Of a stretch of 64,000 bases of DNA, positions 1-13,000 are shown in pieces. The stretch comes from Hanleya hanleyi. Taxonomy: Eukaryota; Mollusca; Polyplacophora; Lepidopleurida; Hanleyidae. Position 1 is the stretch's first letter. Each line of letters opens with the position of its first letter. A program made the position numbers and the translations under genes. The notes beneath the pieces were generated by a model that made no database searches, was not told where the DNA came from, and was given only the letters and a program-made list of their open reading frames with translations. The stretch spans positions 372,001 to 436,000 of the forward strand of contig JAVTVY010017392.1 of NCBI GenBank assembly GCA_036873755.1, given 5' to 3'.

Positions 1-414
1 GAGGCATAAGAATTAGTCGGCAGAACATCTAGCATATAAAACTTATCAAGCGTACAAGATATTATCAATACACGAGAAATAGTGGTACCTAAAATGTCAA
101 ACAATTTGAAAAACATGTCATATATTGAGTATTTTTTCAATTCCCCCAACACGATCTTTCATCCATATTATGAAGCCTAGGATGTATCGTACATTATCCA
201 CTTCACTCGTGGTACTTCAGATCCCAAATTACTTCTAGGGAGGGATGCATTATATGTGTCGCAGATGTATTGTATACGTCGTACAACAGTACATCGTAGT
301 GTCCGTTGCCGAAAAATGCAGACAACAATTACTAGTTGGGTTACCGAATTTCTATGCCGCTTTTACGTCAATAAACGGTGGATCACCGAGTTGCTACTGA
401 ACATTTGCATTAAG

Positions 415-720
415 TTAACAGAAAAATCCTGAACAGAAAACCACTGCTACTTCACAAGAACGTGTGGGAATGATCATAGTTATATCATGCTCAGCACTGT
501 TCGTTACTGAATGAAGACAGATTGGGAACTGAATGTGATTGTGAAGAGATTGTTCTCTTGTAAGTCGTTCTATAACTGAGGTGTCATAGTCACAACGCCT
601 TCCGAACACCTTCAAATCCAGTGAAAGTGGACAAATACCCATGTACGGTGATGCCTATATAGATTATGCACAGCAAGAAGATAGTCTACATAACGTTTGG
701 GAGAGGAAAGGGAACGAACT
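415..720 (-). pseudogene. Relic of R1 reverse transcriptase
   Basis: The minus strand near 720-612 gives RSLSSPKRYVDYLLAVHNLY, matching KARSFSFTKRYIDDLLAVDN of the 37.7-kb copy, with the catalytic DD changed. In another frame it continues ICPLSLDLK (about 642-610). Heavily mutated. Confidence 0.7.
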
Positions 721-970
721 TGGTCATCACATGCATGGACGCCTGCTGTCTGCTGAATGTCGGATGTACGGCTTGTGTATAGCACGGCATGAATTGCCCT
801 ACTGGCTAATATTTCTGACTGCATTGTAAAACTAAATGACATAAGCATTGTATTGACAAGAAGAAAAGAGTCGATTTAATGAATTTTAGCCTAAACTAGC
901 CTTTGTTTATATATACTTTGAAATTGTCTTTGAATTTGGTGCTGATGCTGTTATACGGAATATGGAATAG

Positions 971-1047
971 GTCTTTGGATTATGGATGCGGATATTCCCT
1001 AATGGACGATGGCTGAATTGTGAATGACGGATCAGATGCTTGTAATT
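971..1047 (+). repeat. R1 3'-terminal motif
   Basis: GTCTTTGGATTATGGATGCG through AATGGACGATGGCTGAATTG to TGCTTGTAATT, matching the end of the 38.8-kb copy. It is preceded by TGGAATATGGAATAG as in that copy. Confidence 0.75.
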
Positions 1048-1370
1048 ATGACTCGCTCGACATCAGTGGATGCATATTCCTATGTAAAGCAATGTAAAGT
1101 CTTATTCAACTCTGAGAAAAGTATTGTTTGGTATAATTTCTTGACAATTTCTATCTAGTCATGTATATTTTATAGCTTATATCATATATCTCAGTCTATA
1201 GGAATACTATATTAATTAGTATGTCATTTATTACATCTCTGTCATTTATAATTATCGTCCCTGTAATCGACATATCGTGCATGTTGTGATTGATATCAAA
1301 TAAACATGAGCATCACACATTTCTTGGATCACATATGATCCTCAGTATTATGAAATCCTCATTCGGAGCA

Positions 1371-1623
1371 CCAGTCTGTAAGTAACACCAGTCTGTAAGT
1401 AAGTCTGTAAGTAACACCAGTCTGTAAGTAACTCCAGTCTGTAAGTAACACCAGTATGTAAGTATCACCAGTGTGTAAGTAACACCAGTCTGTAAGTAAG
1501 TCTGTAAGTAACACCAGTCTGTAAGTATCATCAGTCTGTAAGTAACACCAGTCTGTAAGTAACACCAGTCTGTAAGTAGTCTGTAAGTATCACCAGTCTG
1601 TAAGTAACACCAGTCTGTAAGTA
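1371..1623. repeat. 17-bp minisatellite
   Basis: There are about 15 tandem copies of AGTCTGTAAGTAACACC, with some 12-bp deletion variants (AGTCTGTAAGTA) and a few substitutions. The open frames across it (LTDWCYLQTGVTY repeats) are by-products of the repeat. It directly abuts the 3' end of a minus-strand R1 terminal motif. Confidence 0.92.
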
Positions 1624-1697
1624 GTAAGCGTCAGATCTGACATTCAATGTTCAACCGTCGTCCGCAAATTTATTTCCGCGTCAAAAATCGAAAGACC
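1624..1697 (-). repeat. R1 3'-terminal motif
   Basis: The minus strand reads GGTCTTTCGATTTTTGACGC, then GGACGACGGTTGAACATTGA and CAGATCTGACGCTTA, a diverged copy of the R1 end. Its 3' edge touches the 17-bp minisatellite. Confidence 0.65.
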
Positions 1698-1943
1698 TAT
1701 CATATGACGGTTAGCACCAACCCCCGATGTCGACAGTGTGAGCTCCAACTTGTTTACATGTAGGTTAACTTGTCATGCGCACGGGGATGTGTCTTCGGCT
1801 GAAATTATAGATTGTGATGATTAGCATATGGGAATCGAGAAATTATAATGCCATGAAACCTTTAAAACATAGAAATAGGGAGTCGCGAACATAATAGCCT
1901 TTATAGTAGTTTTACATCAACTAAAGTACCTATGGTGGGTTTA

Positions 1944-2459
1944 TAAAACAGGGCTACACCACCAGGCGCCTCTACTCAAAGTTGCTCAAATTTGGCGATA
2001 TATCGCATGCTGATAGCAAAATTCGAGCGTAGCGTGCAAGATCTATGGCGTTACGTTTCGTAACTTGTGTCTAATTCCGCTTAACCCGGGGCTAGGGGCC
2101 GTATGAATCCATGTACTTCAAGATCCCCATGGTACTCATATGAACAGTCACAATCAAAGCGTGACTGAGATACATCATGCTTTAGATGACGACTTTACAA
2201 CGAAAATTATGGATTAAGAATACTGATCATCGATACAGATTTGATATTTTTGGAACATCATGATGTCTTGCCGGCATCATTGAAAACTGTTGACCGCTTC
2301 TCTCTTGCAGGCCTATATTTATGTATACTATGATTGTCTTTTCGAATTTGGGGCTAATACTGTTATATGGAATATGGAATAGGTCTTTGAATTATGGACG
2401 CGGATATTCTCTAATGGACGACGGCTGAATTATGAATGACGGATCAGACGCTTGTAATC
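1944..2459 (+). mobile_element. R1 copy, C-terminal RT remnant plus 3' region
   Basis: ATAAAACAGGGCTACACCAC through CTCAAATTTGGCGATAT and GCGTAGCGTGCAAGATCTAT matches 38335-38450. It then follows the same 3' region, including the acceptor-like CTTCTCTCTTGCAG, to CTTGTAAT at about 2458. It is colinear with the 37.7-kb copy apart from small indels. Confidence 0.85.
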
Positions 2460-3765
2460 GTAAGTTGCCCGGATTGTCTGCGCCATGTCAATGTTCTGGC
2501 TTACAGAACAGTGGAACATCTTCAGGAGTTATGGCCGGTGAATACGTCCACCGTTTGTACATAACCGGAAATTCATATCTGCCGTTTGTCACTAACAGAA
2601 CGTTCAAATTAGAAAATCTTGATGAAGTCAAAGCGATCGAAGATTATGCGATCGCAGAGAATGTACATGTAGTTTCGGCATTATCTTAGAAAAACAAAAG
2701 ATTAAACATGTTATTTATTAGATTTCACTTTCCTAACTCTAGTCATAATGGCAGGGCATCGCGATTTACCAATAAATCGGTGGAGTGAAACAAGAACGCT
2801 AATTGAGATAGGAGCGGTTCGTCACTTGGAAGGGTTATTCTGTCAGGTACGCGATTAAGACAAATCGTGCGATGTGCTACTCGATTCAATCAAAAATGTC
2901 AATATATATAATCTAATCGTCGTATATTTGCCCATTTATAGTCTCAGTATATCTCGGAATTTCTGCTTGACATCACTTGAGACAACTTTAACAGCAAAAT
3001 GTTAAATTTAACCATCTCTGCACCGTATCGATGCAATTGTATTGATACGAAAGAAAGAAGACTGATACGAAAGAAAGAAGACTGCTGAACGGTTGACTCT
3101 CATTGTCCTGCGAGAATGTGGAAATTATAGACAAATAGTTTCATCGTATCTTGTTTGGGTATATTAAATTCATTTTTGAGACTCCGTGGATGGCAATAAA
3201 TATATCTTCGCTTCATTCATGTTCATCGTTATGTTGATGCCAGCTTGGGACTATCAGAACTACCCGTAAAGAGAGAGTTAAATCGTTTAGGTCTATCATA
3301 ACTCACTGGAATATTTTACAACTTACACTTTATAGAATCGCGCACACATTTGTTGTACCTTAATGTGACAAAACCGCGATGAACAATATTATGCCGTAGT
3401 TTTCCACGAGAGCGACCATGGGGTATTTTCTTAAATGAACTGTCATGGAATTGAATCCCCGGAATATACATTATTTAACTGAATAATCCGGTAAATGTCA
3501 CCTTTACATGCGTGCAGCTGAAATAGTCCATTTGTGTTGACCTACTTATATTACAGGCTGTGGACACTGAACAGTTTCAAATCAGAAATGTGACCTATTA
3601 GAAATGTTCGCTGTTTCTGTTTGTCTCTTCACAGGGGTGATTTCATACAATGTCGTTTTCTCAGAAACCGAACATTTGAAGGAACAGAAAAATGAATTTT
3701 TTCAGTATGTTACAGGTGATCTGTATTACAAATCACATTAGCATCAGATGAGTTATTGCTTTGAG
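2460..3765. other. No gene recognised
   Basis: AT-rich sequence with stops in all frames. The only structure seen is a 20-bp tandem duplication (TGATACGAAAGAAAGAAGAC) at 3041-3080. An 85-codon ORF at 2432-2689 begins within the R1 end and has no recognisable motif. Confidence 0.5.
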
Positions 3766-3900
3766 CTGACCTGTCATCACAGCTTCCGAGCTAGCGTATC
3801 TAATTCCGCTTAATCCGGTGCTAGGGGCCGTGTGGTTACTTCATATTCTTCACATGAACAGCTGCAATAAAAGCGCGACTGGGATACTAAGGCTACGCCC
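3766..3900 (+). repeat. Fragment of R1-family 3' region
   Basis: GAGCTGACCTGTCATCACAG, TCTAATTCCGCTTAATCCGG and GCTAGGGGCCGTGTGG match the R1 3' region. The same segment is inverted at about 52150-52250. It continues through CATGAACAGCTGCAATAAAA as in other copies. Confidence 0.7.
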
Positions 3901-5086
3901 GACAATCCACCGTATCCTCGGATCTGAATGTTAGGTGTCGACGAATAGTTTCCTGTAGAATCATATGCTTGCTTTTTAGTTGCCAGTCGTGGTCAATTTT
4001 TCCCACCTCTTGCATATCGCTCCAATTTATGTATAAAAACATCACGCTCTCATTCTGTGGATGAGAGGACCTCCTTTCTTCCTCATTTTTATACGCTATT
4101 GTAAAGTGACTCGCCCATCAACAACTATGTGATCCAAATATGTGAATCCGAAGTGCACACCTACACATAAGTGGGATATTTGTAACGATTCTCTTTATTT
4201 TATACCTGCTACATCTTCTTTAACCCGCGTCAGACGAGAACTTTCACATAACCGTCAAGCGCAAAATGAAAATATCAGCCTTCTGAGCAAATATGAATAA
4301 AACGTATCAACATCACCAACATTGTCTCGATCTGTAAACATTTAAAATTTCGAGGGACCACCAATCATAGCAACATAGAGATTAGATCATTTGTACCCTG
4401 CTCGGGCGCCATTCATTTTTAATCGGAGCGTTTGCTTGGAAAGCAGCCTCATTAATGAAAGACACAACTTATTGAGTCTGCACAATGGGTTTAATCACGG
4501 ACAATAATGTGAGTATTTAGGAAACGCCAATGCGTTTTACGGACGTGGGCTCGAAGCCAAGAATCTGTCCACTTCACGGAATTACTTCTTTAACTGAGAT
4601 TCCACATACATCGCAGCCAGCCAACCTTTCCGATTGCGCAAATAATTGAATAGTTTCGACGAAACGACAGCTGTTAATTTCGACTACAACTCGCAGTCTG
4701 ATAATAACGATCCAACTCATCATTGTCTATCAGCTGTAGAAGATTAATCGACAGTTGTCTGTGCCCGGCTTAAAGTCGCTCTGTTCTTTCGAACCAGTCT
4801 GGAAATCCAGAGATGTGAGCACGAGCCGAGCGTTAAGTGAAACAGATCAATGATTGATTTCAAGTTTTAGAAATTCAAATTGAGCGCTACATGTTTTAGT
4901 TAGATTATGCAGGAATTGAGTCGATTAAAATAAACTGAAACTATCTGATCATCTGTCTTTCAGAATATCGCATTCCTACGAGTTCAGTTATGAGAACATG
5001 AGAGTGTATAATATATTTCTTTTGTTCGCATGGGTATCCGTTTCGGAGAAGAAGAAAACGGGTTATCCGTTATGGCTACACAGAAA
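3901..5086. other. No gene recognised
   Basis: Unique-looking AT-rich sequence. No conserved ORF, RNA gene or repeat was found by eye. Confidence 0.4.
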
Positions 5087-5450
5087 CAACATGTGGGGTA
5101 CCAGAAAAGTGATGTTTTCGTCATTTTTCTTCAAAATTCCCGATTTTCTGCGAGGAAAAATGCAGAAGCTATAATTTCATATCAGACTATTATTTACTAA
5201 TCTATTATACAGCTTTTAAGAAAACACAAAAGTTCGAAAAATCTGACCAAAAAATCGTCCAGAAAATGCCTGTTTTGAAAGGTGTCAGTCAGCAATGCGG
5301 CCATCTTGGATTTTTTTTTACATATTGTAGTGGAGCTTGTCCAATGGTATATTGTGGTAAGATCAAGCTCCCTAGCTCAAGAGGTAAGAAAATTATCTAG
5401 GGCCCCCGCCGTCCCTGGACAGTCCCAAATCGCTCAGGCCAGATATAGGG
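5087..5450 (-). mobile_element. TTAA-MITE copy (5'-truncated, reverse)
   Basis: It contains GTACCAGAAAAGTGATGTTT, GCGGCCATCTTGGATTTTTT, the GAGCTTG..GTATATTGTGGTAAG block and the end CTCAGGCCAGATATAGGG. The expected TTAA after the end has become TGAA. The other terminus is missing. Confidence 0.75.
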
Positions 5451-5699
5451 TGAATACGACCAAAGCCATACGGAAGTCCCAAAACTCCATGAAGCTAATT
5501 CGTTGAAACGATTTCTCGGACTCTCTCAATTTGGTCGGCTCGTAGATTTTCCAGGCCAAACCGGTATTCGTTCTGATTATTTTTATACCTTCATAAAACG
5601 TGGAGGATATCGGGAATGCATGAAACGCGAGAATGACCCATTCAGTCAGCCACTTGACCAGAGAAGACTGAACAGATTTGATGTTGCCGCATTTAGATA

Positions 5700-6360
5700 G
5701 AGCGGTCCAGCACGGTCTACTCTACGCGGTCCAGCACGGTCTATTCAGTACGGTTGAGCACGATCTAGGCTCAACAGGAACATCTAAATAATTTGCATTG
5801 ACGACAATGTTAACGGAACTGTACCTGGCTTATGTCCTAATTGGATTTAGACTTCCATCATACGGCAGTTATACAAGGTGATCAGCCTCTACTCGACACT
5901 AATAAAGTGTGCTCGTCACGGTCCAGCGTGGTCTACTCGGCGCCGTCCAATACGGTCTACTCGGCACGGTCTACACGGCACTATCCAACATGTTCTACTC
6001 TGCGTGGTCCAATACGGTTTCCTTGACACGGTCCATCACCGTCTACTCGGCGCGGTCGAGCACGGTCTATGCTCAACACGGACAACTAAATAATTTACAT
6101 TTACGACAATTTTAACCAAACTGTACCTGGTATATTTCCCAATTGAATTTAGATTTCCATCTTTCGACAAGAAGAAGTTCAAGTGCTACAAGGTGATCAG
6201 CCTTTTGACAAGCATTATCTGTTCATCTTCGTTGCACCAAACCAATTTCTACGTTCCCACTTCGAACTTCGTTGCACCAAACCAATTTCTACGTTCCCAC
6301 TTCGAACTTAGCACGGTCAAGTACGGTCTACTCGGCACGGTCCAACGCCCTCTACTCGAA
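5700..6360. repeat. Imperfect tandem repeats (CGGTCTACTCGGCACGGTC type) within a ~300-bp duplication
   Basis: Short degenerate units of GCACGGTCTACTCGGC occur at about 5700-5770, 5915-6070 and 6305-6360. A longer segment (TAATTTGCATTGACGACAA ... ACAAGGTGATCAGCCT, about 5750-5890) recurs at about 6052-6206. A 40-bp unit, CTTCGTTGCACCAAACCAAT and following, is perfectly doubled at 6227-6306. ORFs across this stretch are repeat translations. Confidence 0.85.
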
Positions 6361-6696
6361 TGACGTTACTACTTCCAATTTAACTTCCATTAAAGGAAAT
6401 ATCGTCTAATACATCCATTATTGAGGAAACTCTCACAGAACTTCCATTCCCCTAAGCTTACGTAGCTGACTTTCTTCTGCGTTAAATTGAGAAGGAATTT
6501 GTCAATCTAGCCAGGTAAACCTGTGTTGCTTTCTCATCTATTCAAAAACCACCTCAATTTTAGACTAATCTTGGTACAGAGAATTTGACAATCTAAACGA
6601 GACCGCGGACGTGCCATGGCCAATCTTTGACTTCTCACAAGTATGCCAGTGCACACAGCTGCATAATATGGAAGAAATATTCTTCTCGAACCAATT

Positions 6697-7080
6697 TTAG
6701 CAGCCTTGTAACATGAGGGGTTGAACATATCTTCCATGTTTCCACTTATTAACAGGGCTGCGACGTACATTCGAGAATGCATTGAAATACTTACACAAGA
6801 GTGACTGTTCATCGAACAACGAAGAAGGCGACCGAGGCTGCGGAGGAGTAACAATTGGTTCTTCCTTATTGTCCATGTCACTACTACCACTATTTTGTTC
6901 ATCTACAGTACTGGCATATTGTTCACAAGGAGATGCCGGAGCACCATTACTAATTTCTGGTAGGTTAACTCTTTGAAGTTTATAAGCCTCCACTACAGAT
7001 CGCAAAGGGACGGTTCCGATGAGGATATCTAGGGGAATTGTAGCTTCTATTCCGGACATTTCGTCTGCTGCAGCTTTAAG
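6697..7080 (-). CDS. ARRDC exon 6 and C-terminal tail (end uncertain)
   Basis: The acceptor is CTCTTTCAG. It encodes LKAAADEMSGIEATIPLDIL, then IGTVPL, then a Ser/Pro-rich acidic tail. Reading straight through ends at a stop at 6697-6699, giving 127 residues. A strong donor, TTGT|GTAAGTA, lies at 6795/6794; if used, the exon is 286 nt and the last residues come from an exon I could not find. The tail after the donor (VRRSPVNKWKHGR...) is not recognisable as conserved. No AATAAA was seen shortly downstream. Confidence 0.75.
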   Translation of the reverse strand, partial: LKAAADEMSGIEATIPLDILIGTVPLRSVVEAYKLQRVNLPEISNGAPASPCEQYASTVDEQNSGSSDMDNKEEPIVTPPQPRSPSSLFDEQSLLCKYFNAFSNVRRSPVNKWKHGRYVQPLMLQGC

Positions 7081-10000
7081 CTGAAAGAGAGAAGACATCA
7101 TTAATTAGTAATGCACATATGGCATACTTTTGGAGAATAGCATATCTGTGAGTGTATGTATGTTCTGTATTTCGACATATAAAACGTATATCACAATGTA
7201 TTTTTAGTTTCCTAACTTTAGGAGCTGCGTTAAGTGTATTAAATCTAAACATATGAAGATAACTGGCTGAAATCTTGTCTTGTATTACATTTCCATGCAT
7301 GTTTATAACTTACCAAAACGTAATATTTTATATCTATAATGTTACATCCCAGCAGCTCAGACGGCGGGACAGGTGGTATAGATAGTTTATCCCCGCTCCA
7401 CACATCTGTCTCGTCTATATCTGTTAACTCGTGTTTGATGGTATTGATGATCTTTTTACACTCTTTGGCTTTACCCGATGCATGGAAAGATATAATCTGA
7501 AATGGAAAACGAAGAAATGCGACTTTTGATACGCGCTTTCCAATTTAGCTCGTGATATTTAAAAATTGCCTGCTGAGCCGAATGTTCGCCATTCCAATTG
7601 TTATTCCACAAATCACCAGCTTTATGTCCAATTGCCTGTCCAGGTCACACGTTTTTCCACCAATCGGAATATCCAATTGTATTTAACAAATAGAAATGGA
7701 CAACCAGCATGGTTAATGCGTTTGAAATGAGTCAATTCAGGGCAGGACACAACATTACAGCACCATAATATCACAAGCCGTTTCCAGGACATCTTCACAA
7801 GCCCAAGAAAATCCCAAATCCTCCCACAGGGTTTACCTGGACCGTTTTGGTGATTCAAATGAGTTTTCCAGTCGTTGCCTAATTATATACATTATATATT
7901 GTCGTAAATATCATCCCCCGCTTTTGTTTCGAATCAAGATGTCGGTATCTCAAGCTTATGTATTTTGTTTTGATACCCGATGTCGATCACAGCCTGATAT
8001 TCAAGTAGTTTGACCAGCGATGAAATTCAACCCAGCCAAATCTCAAACCTCGCAACAGACTGGCGTACTGAGTTGAATGAACGCGCTCACTGATTGGTTC
8101 GATTTAGAGAAAACCACTGGAGCTATCTGCTATGAGTATCTAATCATAACGGATTGATTGATCGATACATTAGCTCGCTGGAATAATACCAAGTACGTGG
8201 TTATGGTTGATTGTGTACAATTGTGAATGGATGAATATGGAATAATGCGATTAAAGTCGGACGGATAGTCCTGCATTATCTGTCTTCACGATATAACCTA
8301 CCTGACACAGCTGGACCTGGCAGTTCACCAGGTATTGAGTACTGTTACGGATTCGAGCATGGACTTGGATTGCCTCCCCTGGCACGTAACCTCTCCGCTC
8401 CAGACTGAGATCGGCAAATATGGCCCCTTGATCACAATAACAGCAGAACGCATCAGTCGCTATGTCGTTGCCAAATATGGGTTCCTGTTCTGTGGAAATT
8501 GCTCATGATAAAGAATGGAAATTATATTTTCTTCGAAATTGGTTTAACATATTTGTATTCGTGTAGGTCATATGCCTTCTTTCTGTATACTGTCAGTTGT
8601 TTCCACCATCCTTGCTATATTGCCTGTATTCGTCATAGTTCTTTGGTTCCAAAACTAAAACCTGTCGACTATCAGGTAAAAGTTCGATATTCATTACAGA
8701 AGCAAAAGCTACATTCTTGATTTTGGAAGGTATTGTCTCTATCTTGAATATTCTACAATTACATGACTGTAGATTTGATCAACAGATTGGTATTGTTTTG
8801 TTGGTTGCCTAGTCACGTTGCCATCAAAGGTAATACTGAGGCTGATAGAATGGCTAAGGCAGCCCTAGATGAGGAGGTTGATCCTGCTGGAATCTCATAT
8901 AGCGATTTCAGACCCTATATCAGTACTTATGTGAGACGGCTGTTTCAATCTTTATGGGATGCTGTGAATAATAACAAACGTCATGAGTTCAAAGAAAAAC
9001 TGTAGGCGATACTCATCTGAACAGCCAGAAACGTTTCGATCAAACCATGATCAGGCGATGTAGAATCGATCATACACGATTGCCTCACGAACATTTACTA
9101 AAAAAAATAGCCAGTTCCAAGGTGTATTCCATGCTACGAAGATCTCACAGTGAAACATATTCTTATCGACTGTATAGATTTTAAGATTGTTAGAGATTCT
9201 TTTTATCAGGCGACTATACTTAAGATCTTTTTAGTCGGGTGAGAGAGGACTGGAGCTTGGGTTATTTGACAGAAATCGGTGTGTTACTATTAGATTTAAT
9301 GTGTGTATGTTTTAATGTGTTGGATTACTAAGTAATTTGCTTGATTACCGTACTTAGAATTTTGTTTGATCGTCGCTATTTAGCTGAAATATTGCTGAAC
9401 GCGACATTAAACCTGAGTTCTCTCTCTCTGTGTCCAGTAATATGTACATGTATAAGCATCTTTAACGTTCGTTGTATACTGAAGCGTTGATGTACAATGA
9501 ATATGTCTGGGATGGCTGATATGTTTTTGACAATATACGTGTACGAGTGTCATAAAGGGATTCAAAGCTCATACATTCAATTGAGGAGGTTCCGAACGAA
9601 TTCAGTTTAAAGTTTACTGCACATGTTCCATCTCCTTCCCTACGATATGGATATTTGAAGGAAAGTGAAGAAAAGGTAAAAATGTTAGCTGAAAAGTGAA
9701 CAGTTGGGCAGAGTTATAGGTATTTGATAATGCGATTTCAACATCGAGGCTGCAGGCCAAGGAAAGTTTGCAAACCTACTTTGCTCTGTTACATAGCTTC
9801 ATATATGGCTCTCCTATTGTCTTTAAATAACACCTGGAGATACTGCATTTCTATCAGATTTCCCGATTTAGACAGTTTGGAAATAAATGTTCACGCCATT
9901 TTGAAGACCTTAACATCTTAGTACATGTTTATTTTTCTAAGAAACTTCCTATCTTCTTCCGTATATTAGACCAGGGTTAGATTGGTCATAAAGAATCACA

Positions 10001-13000
10001 AAATCATGCGAATTGTAAACCTGGTAACCCTCAATGTTATATTTGAATGTGAATGTTATCGGTGTATGCTGATATTTTATACAAATAATAAGAAATAACA
10101 ATGACATGTATGTTACTTTTTCCCCTTAACCCTATCTCCCCCGGATGATTAGAGATGTACGAGGCAGGGCGACTGATTTCGCCTCCATAATATTTCCGTT
10201 ATCTCCCAGACAAGGGAGCTGAAACTTTCCACACTATAGTGTTGGTTCAACCTCCACCAGAAAATTTTAAAAAGACAATTTGCGGTTAACCCACTGTTGT
10301 TGTTGTTTAGAAAAATTGCTCCAAATGGCAAAGTCGAGAGCATCATTCCCATACAACTTTTGATTACTAGAGCAGATTTAATGTCGTCTATGTCAATAAA
10401 CATAATACATAAACAAATTATGCAAAGAAAGTATTAAAATCATTATTGAATTTTAAAGATTTTCTGGTAAAAAGTTAAAACACACTATCAACTAACTTGG
10501 TAATTTTTATATGTAAGGGGTCTGAGGCAGAGAAATTAGATAATAAATGCCCATTTCAGAAAAAGAAATTATGAAAACCAAACACTCGTATTATGCATGG
10601 ACAATCCTATATGCTTAAATACTGTATATTATGCATAATATTGTGTGAAATACCATTATATATTCCCAGAAAGGTCATTACTTCATATTGTATTCTGTAA
10701 GAACCTTATGTATGAGGACCTCTGAATGTGCCCTTGAAACAGACGTCTGCCTTTAACGTCCACATCCATAAATGGCATCAGCCAGTCAGTCAAGACCTAT
10801 TTTTAGTCAGTTGAACATAATAGTTGGGTCCCAGTTTCATCACTTGCATTCAGATTAGATTAGATTAGATTTATTCACCATGGAAATGCAATATTACATA
10901 GCAATTTTACATAAATGGAAAATTTAAGCAAGAGTGGATTATTAAATAGCATCATCGAGGCGAGAATAAAGTCCAATGGACTTGTTCTATCCCAGAGTAA
11001 CAGACATGTATTCATTTCTATTGCTCATGGTAGGTGACCTAAATCTAAATCTGGCCAGGTTGTACTTGCGAAAGATCGCGAAACCACTTACAAATGAAAT
11101 AGGTGTAGTTTTAACTTAGATTTAAAAAGTGAACACGAGTTTATGGTATTAGGTGCGGGGGTATTTTGTTCCATTCTCGGGGTCCCGCTATCTTGTAAGT
11201 ATAATAGGAAAGATTGGAGTAGTGAAAGGGCCGATATAAATTGATATTTCGTGTTCTTGTCTGATACTCATGAACAGCAGCTTGTCTAGTTAAATAGTTT
11301 TGAAAGTTAAATGGAAGCCGATATGAATGGTGAATGAACGCATGGACATGTCGAAGAAGGCAGTACTATTCAATTTCAGACAATTGATGGAAGGGTCCTG
11401 TTTCGAAGCTACATGTGTTGATTGTATCACACGTATACTTGTGCAGGGGGACCGCTTTCCTTTTTACCACCTTGTTACCAGTTGATGTAGGAAGGTAATT
11501 CAAAGTCTAACCAGTCTATCTTGCAAGTGCGGACCTTTGTCAATTCACTAATTTCAGACATTCTTTGATATATATTATGTTTATTAACATAGGCGATGTT
11601 GTGAAATAAACTGTGCTCTATGTAATCCAGCCACTAATGGGGAAAAATGTTCACTTTTTGTTCATTTTGTTTAACGACTAGTGGGTTCACAAAGGTTTTA
11701 AAACTTTGAAGAAAAGAAAGACAAAATCATGGTACCCATTGGCCCACATTTTCAATTTATCCATAATCAAACGCAGCATACAAACGATGCTGGAGAATGA
11801 TACCGGTGTACTGACAAGAGGGGATATGATCCTACAGGCAAATATACCGACTGGATATTTCTAAGAATACCACAGGAATCAAATCATCTTTTTGAGGGTT
11901 ATAAGAATAGGCTCAAAATGGTCTGAACATGAGAACCACAATGTTCAAGCTTTCAAGCTTTCTCCGTTTCCGAGCACGAGAGGAAATATGACTAGAGGTG
12001 TCGGAATCTGCTCCGCCTCAAAAGCCAGACTGTGTTAATGTACTAATCATTAACAGACTTGCAAACTAGATAACTCGGTCATATTACTCCATAAACACAA
12101 AGGAAGCTCAGACCAAGATAACCCTGATAAATGGAAATCGACATGGTGTCGTCCCCTTTTCTTGGCTAATTTTAACCAATTATACATTTGGTGGAAGTGT
12201 GAGCAATGTTTACCATATTAGTTCAATTCAGAGATTCCATATTAATTGTACATCTTGTATTGAACCCCAAAATCTCATTTAAATACACGTTATTTTTTAG
12301 ATTGTCCTCGACAAGAATATCGCTAGATGAAAAAAATTGCGCTGTCACAGATTTTGTATATGCCCTTGTTTTAAATAATAGATCAACATCAGACTGTTAT
12401 ATTTGATATGTTTCACTGTCGTGTCGCAAAAATGTACGTTTGCTTAAACTCCACCGTCACAAGTTTAATACATTTAGATTCGTTTCGAGCTCGAGGCAGT
12501 TAAGCTATAAATGCAGTTTATAGTATTGGGTGAAACACTGCTGAATACCTGTCTTAAATCTGATCTCCAGTTCAAGTCGCTGCTGAGAGCAAAAGCCGTT
12601 GAAAGCAAAAGTCTGTTCCAGTCTGGTCATTTGAGGTCTTCGATTGGCAATAAAAGATCTACATTCGTCGCTAAATCGAGCATAGTTGATGCACTATCGG
12701 TGATTGTGAGTGAGTAGGGTCAGGGGAAATGTAGAATTTATCGACAGTAAAACTAGATGTGGACCTTCATGAAATTGCCCTCAGGAAACCTGCCGCTGTC
12801 GCCGAATCGATTTAAAGAGGCCATCAGGCTTGTTACTGGCGAGTTAGAATTTGAGATGTTATCGGTTTTATGCGAAGCTCGTCTGGACGTTTCAAGCACT
12901 TGATGTGAGCTGGAGTTACAAAGTGGATCAGTAAACACGCTTTATTTCGCAGGATAATTTCTTTTTTAAGCCCTTGTTGAAAACAAATATATAAGACGCA

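Noticed and set aside
1313..1565. Leu/Tyr/Trp-rich repetitive ORFs
   Set aside because: Products of the 17-bp minisatellite in two frames.
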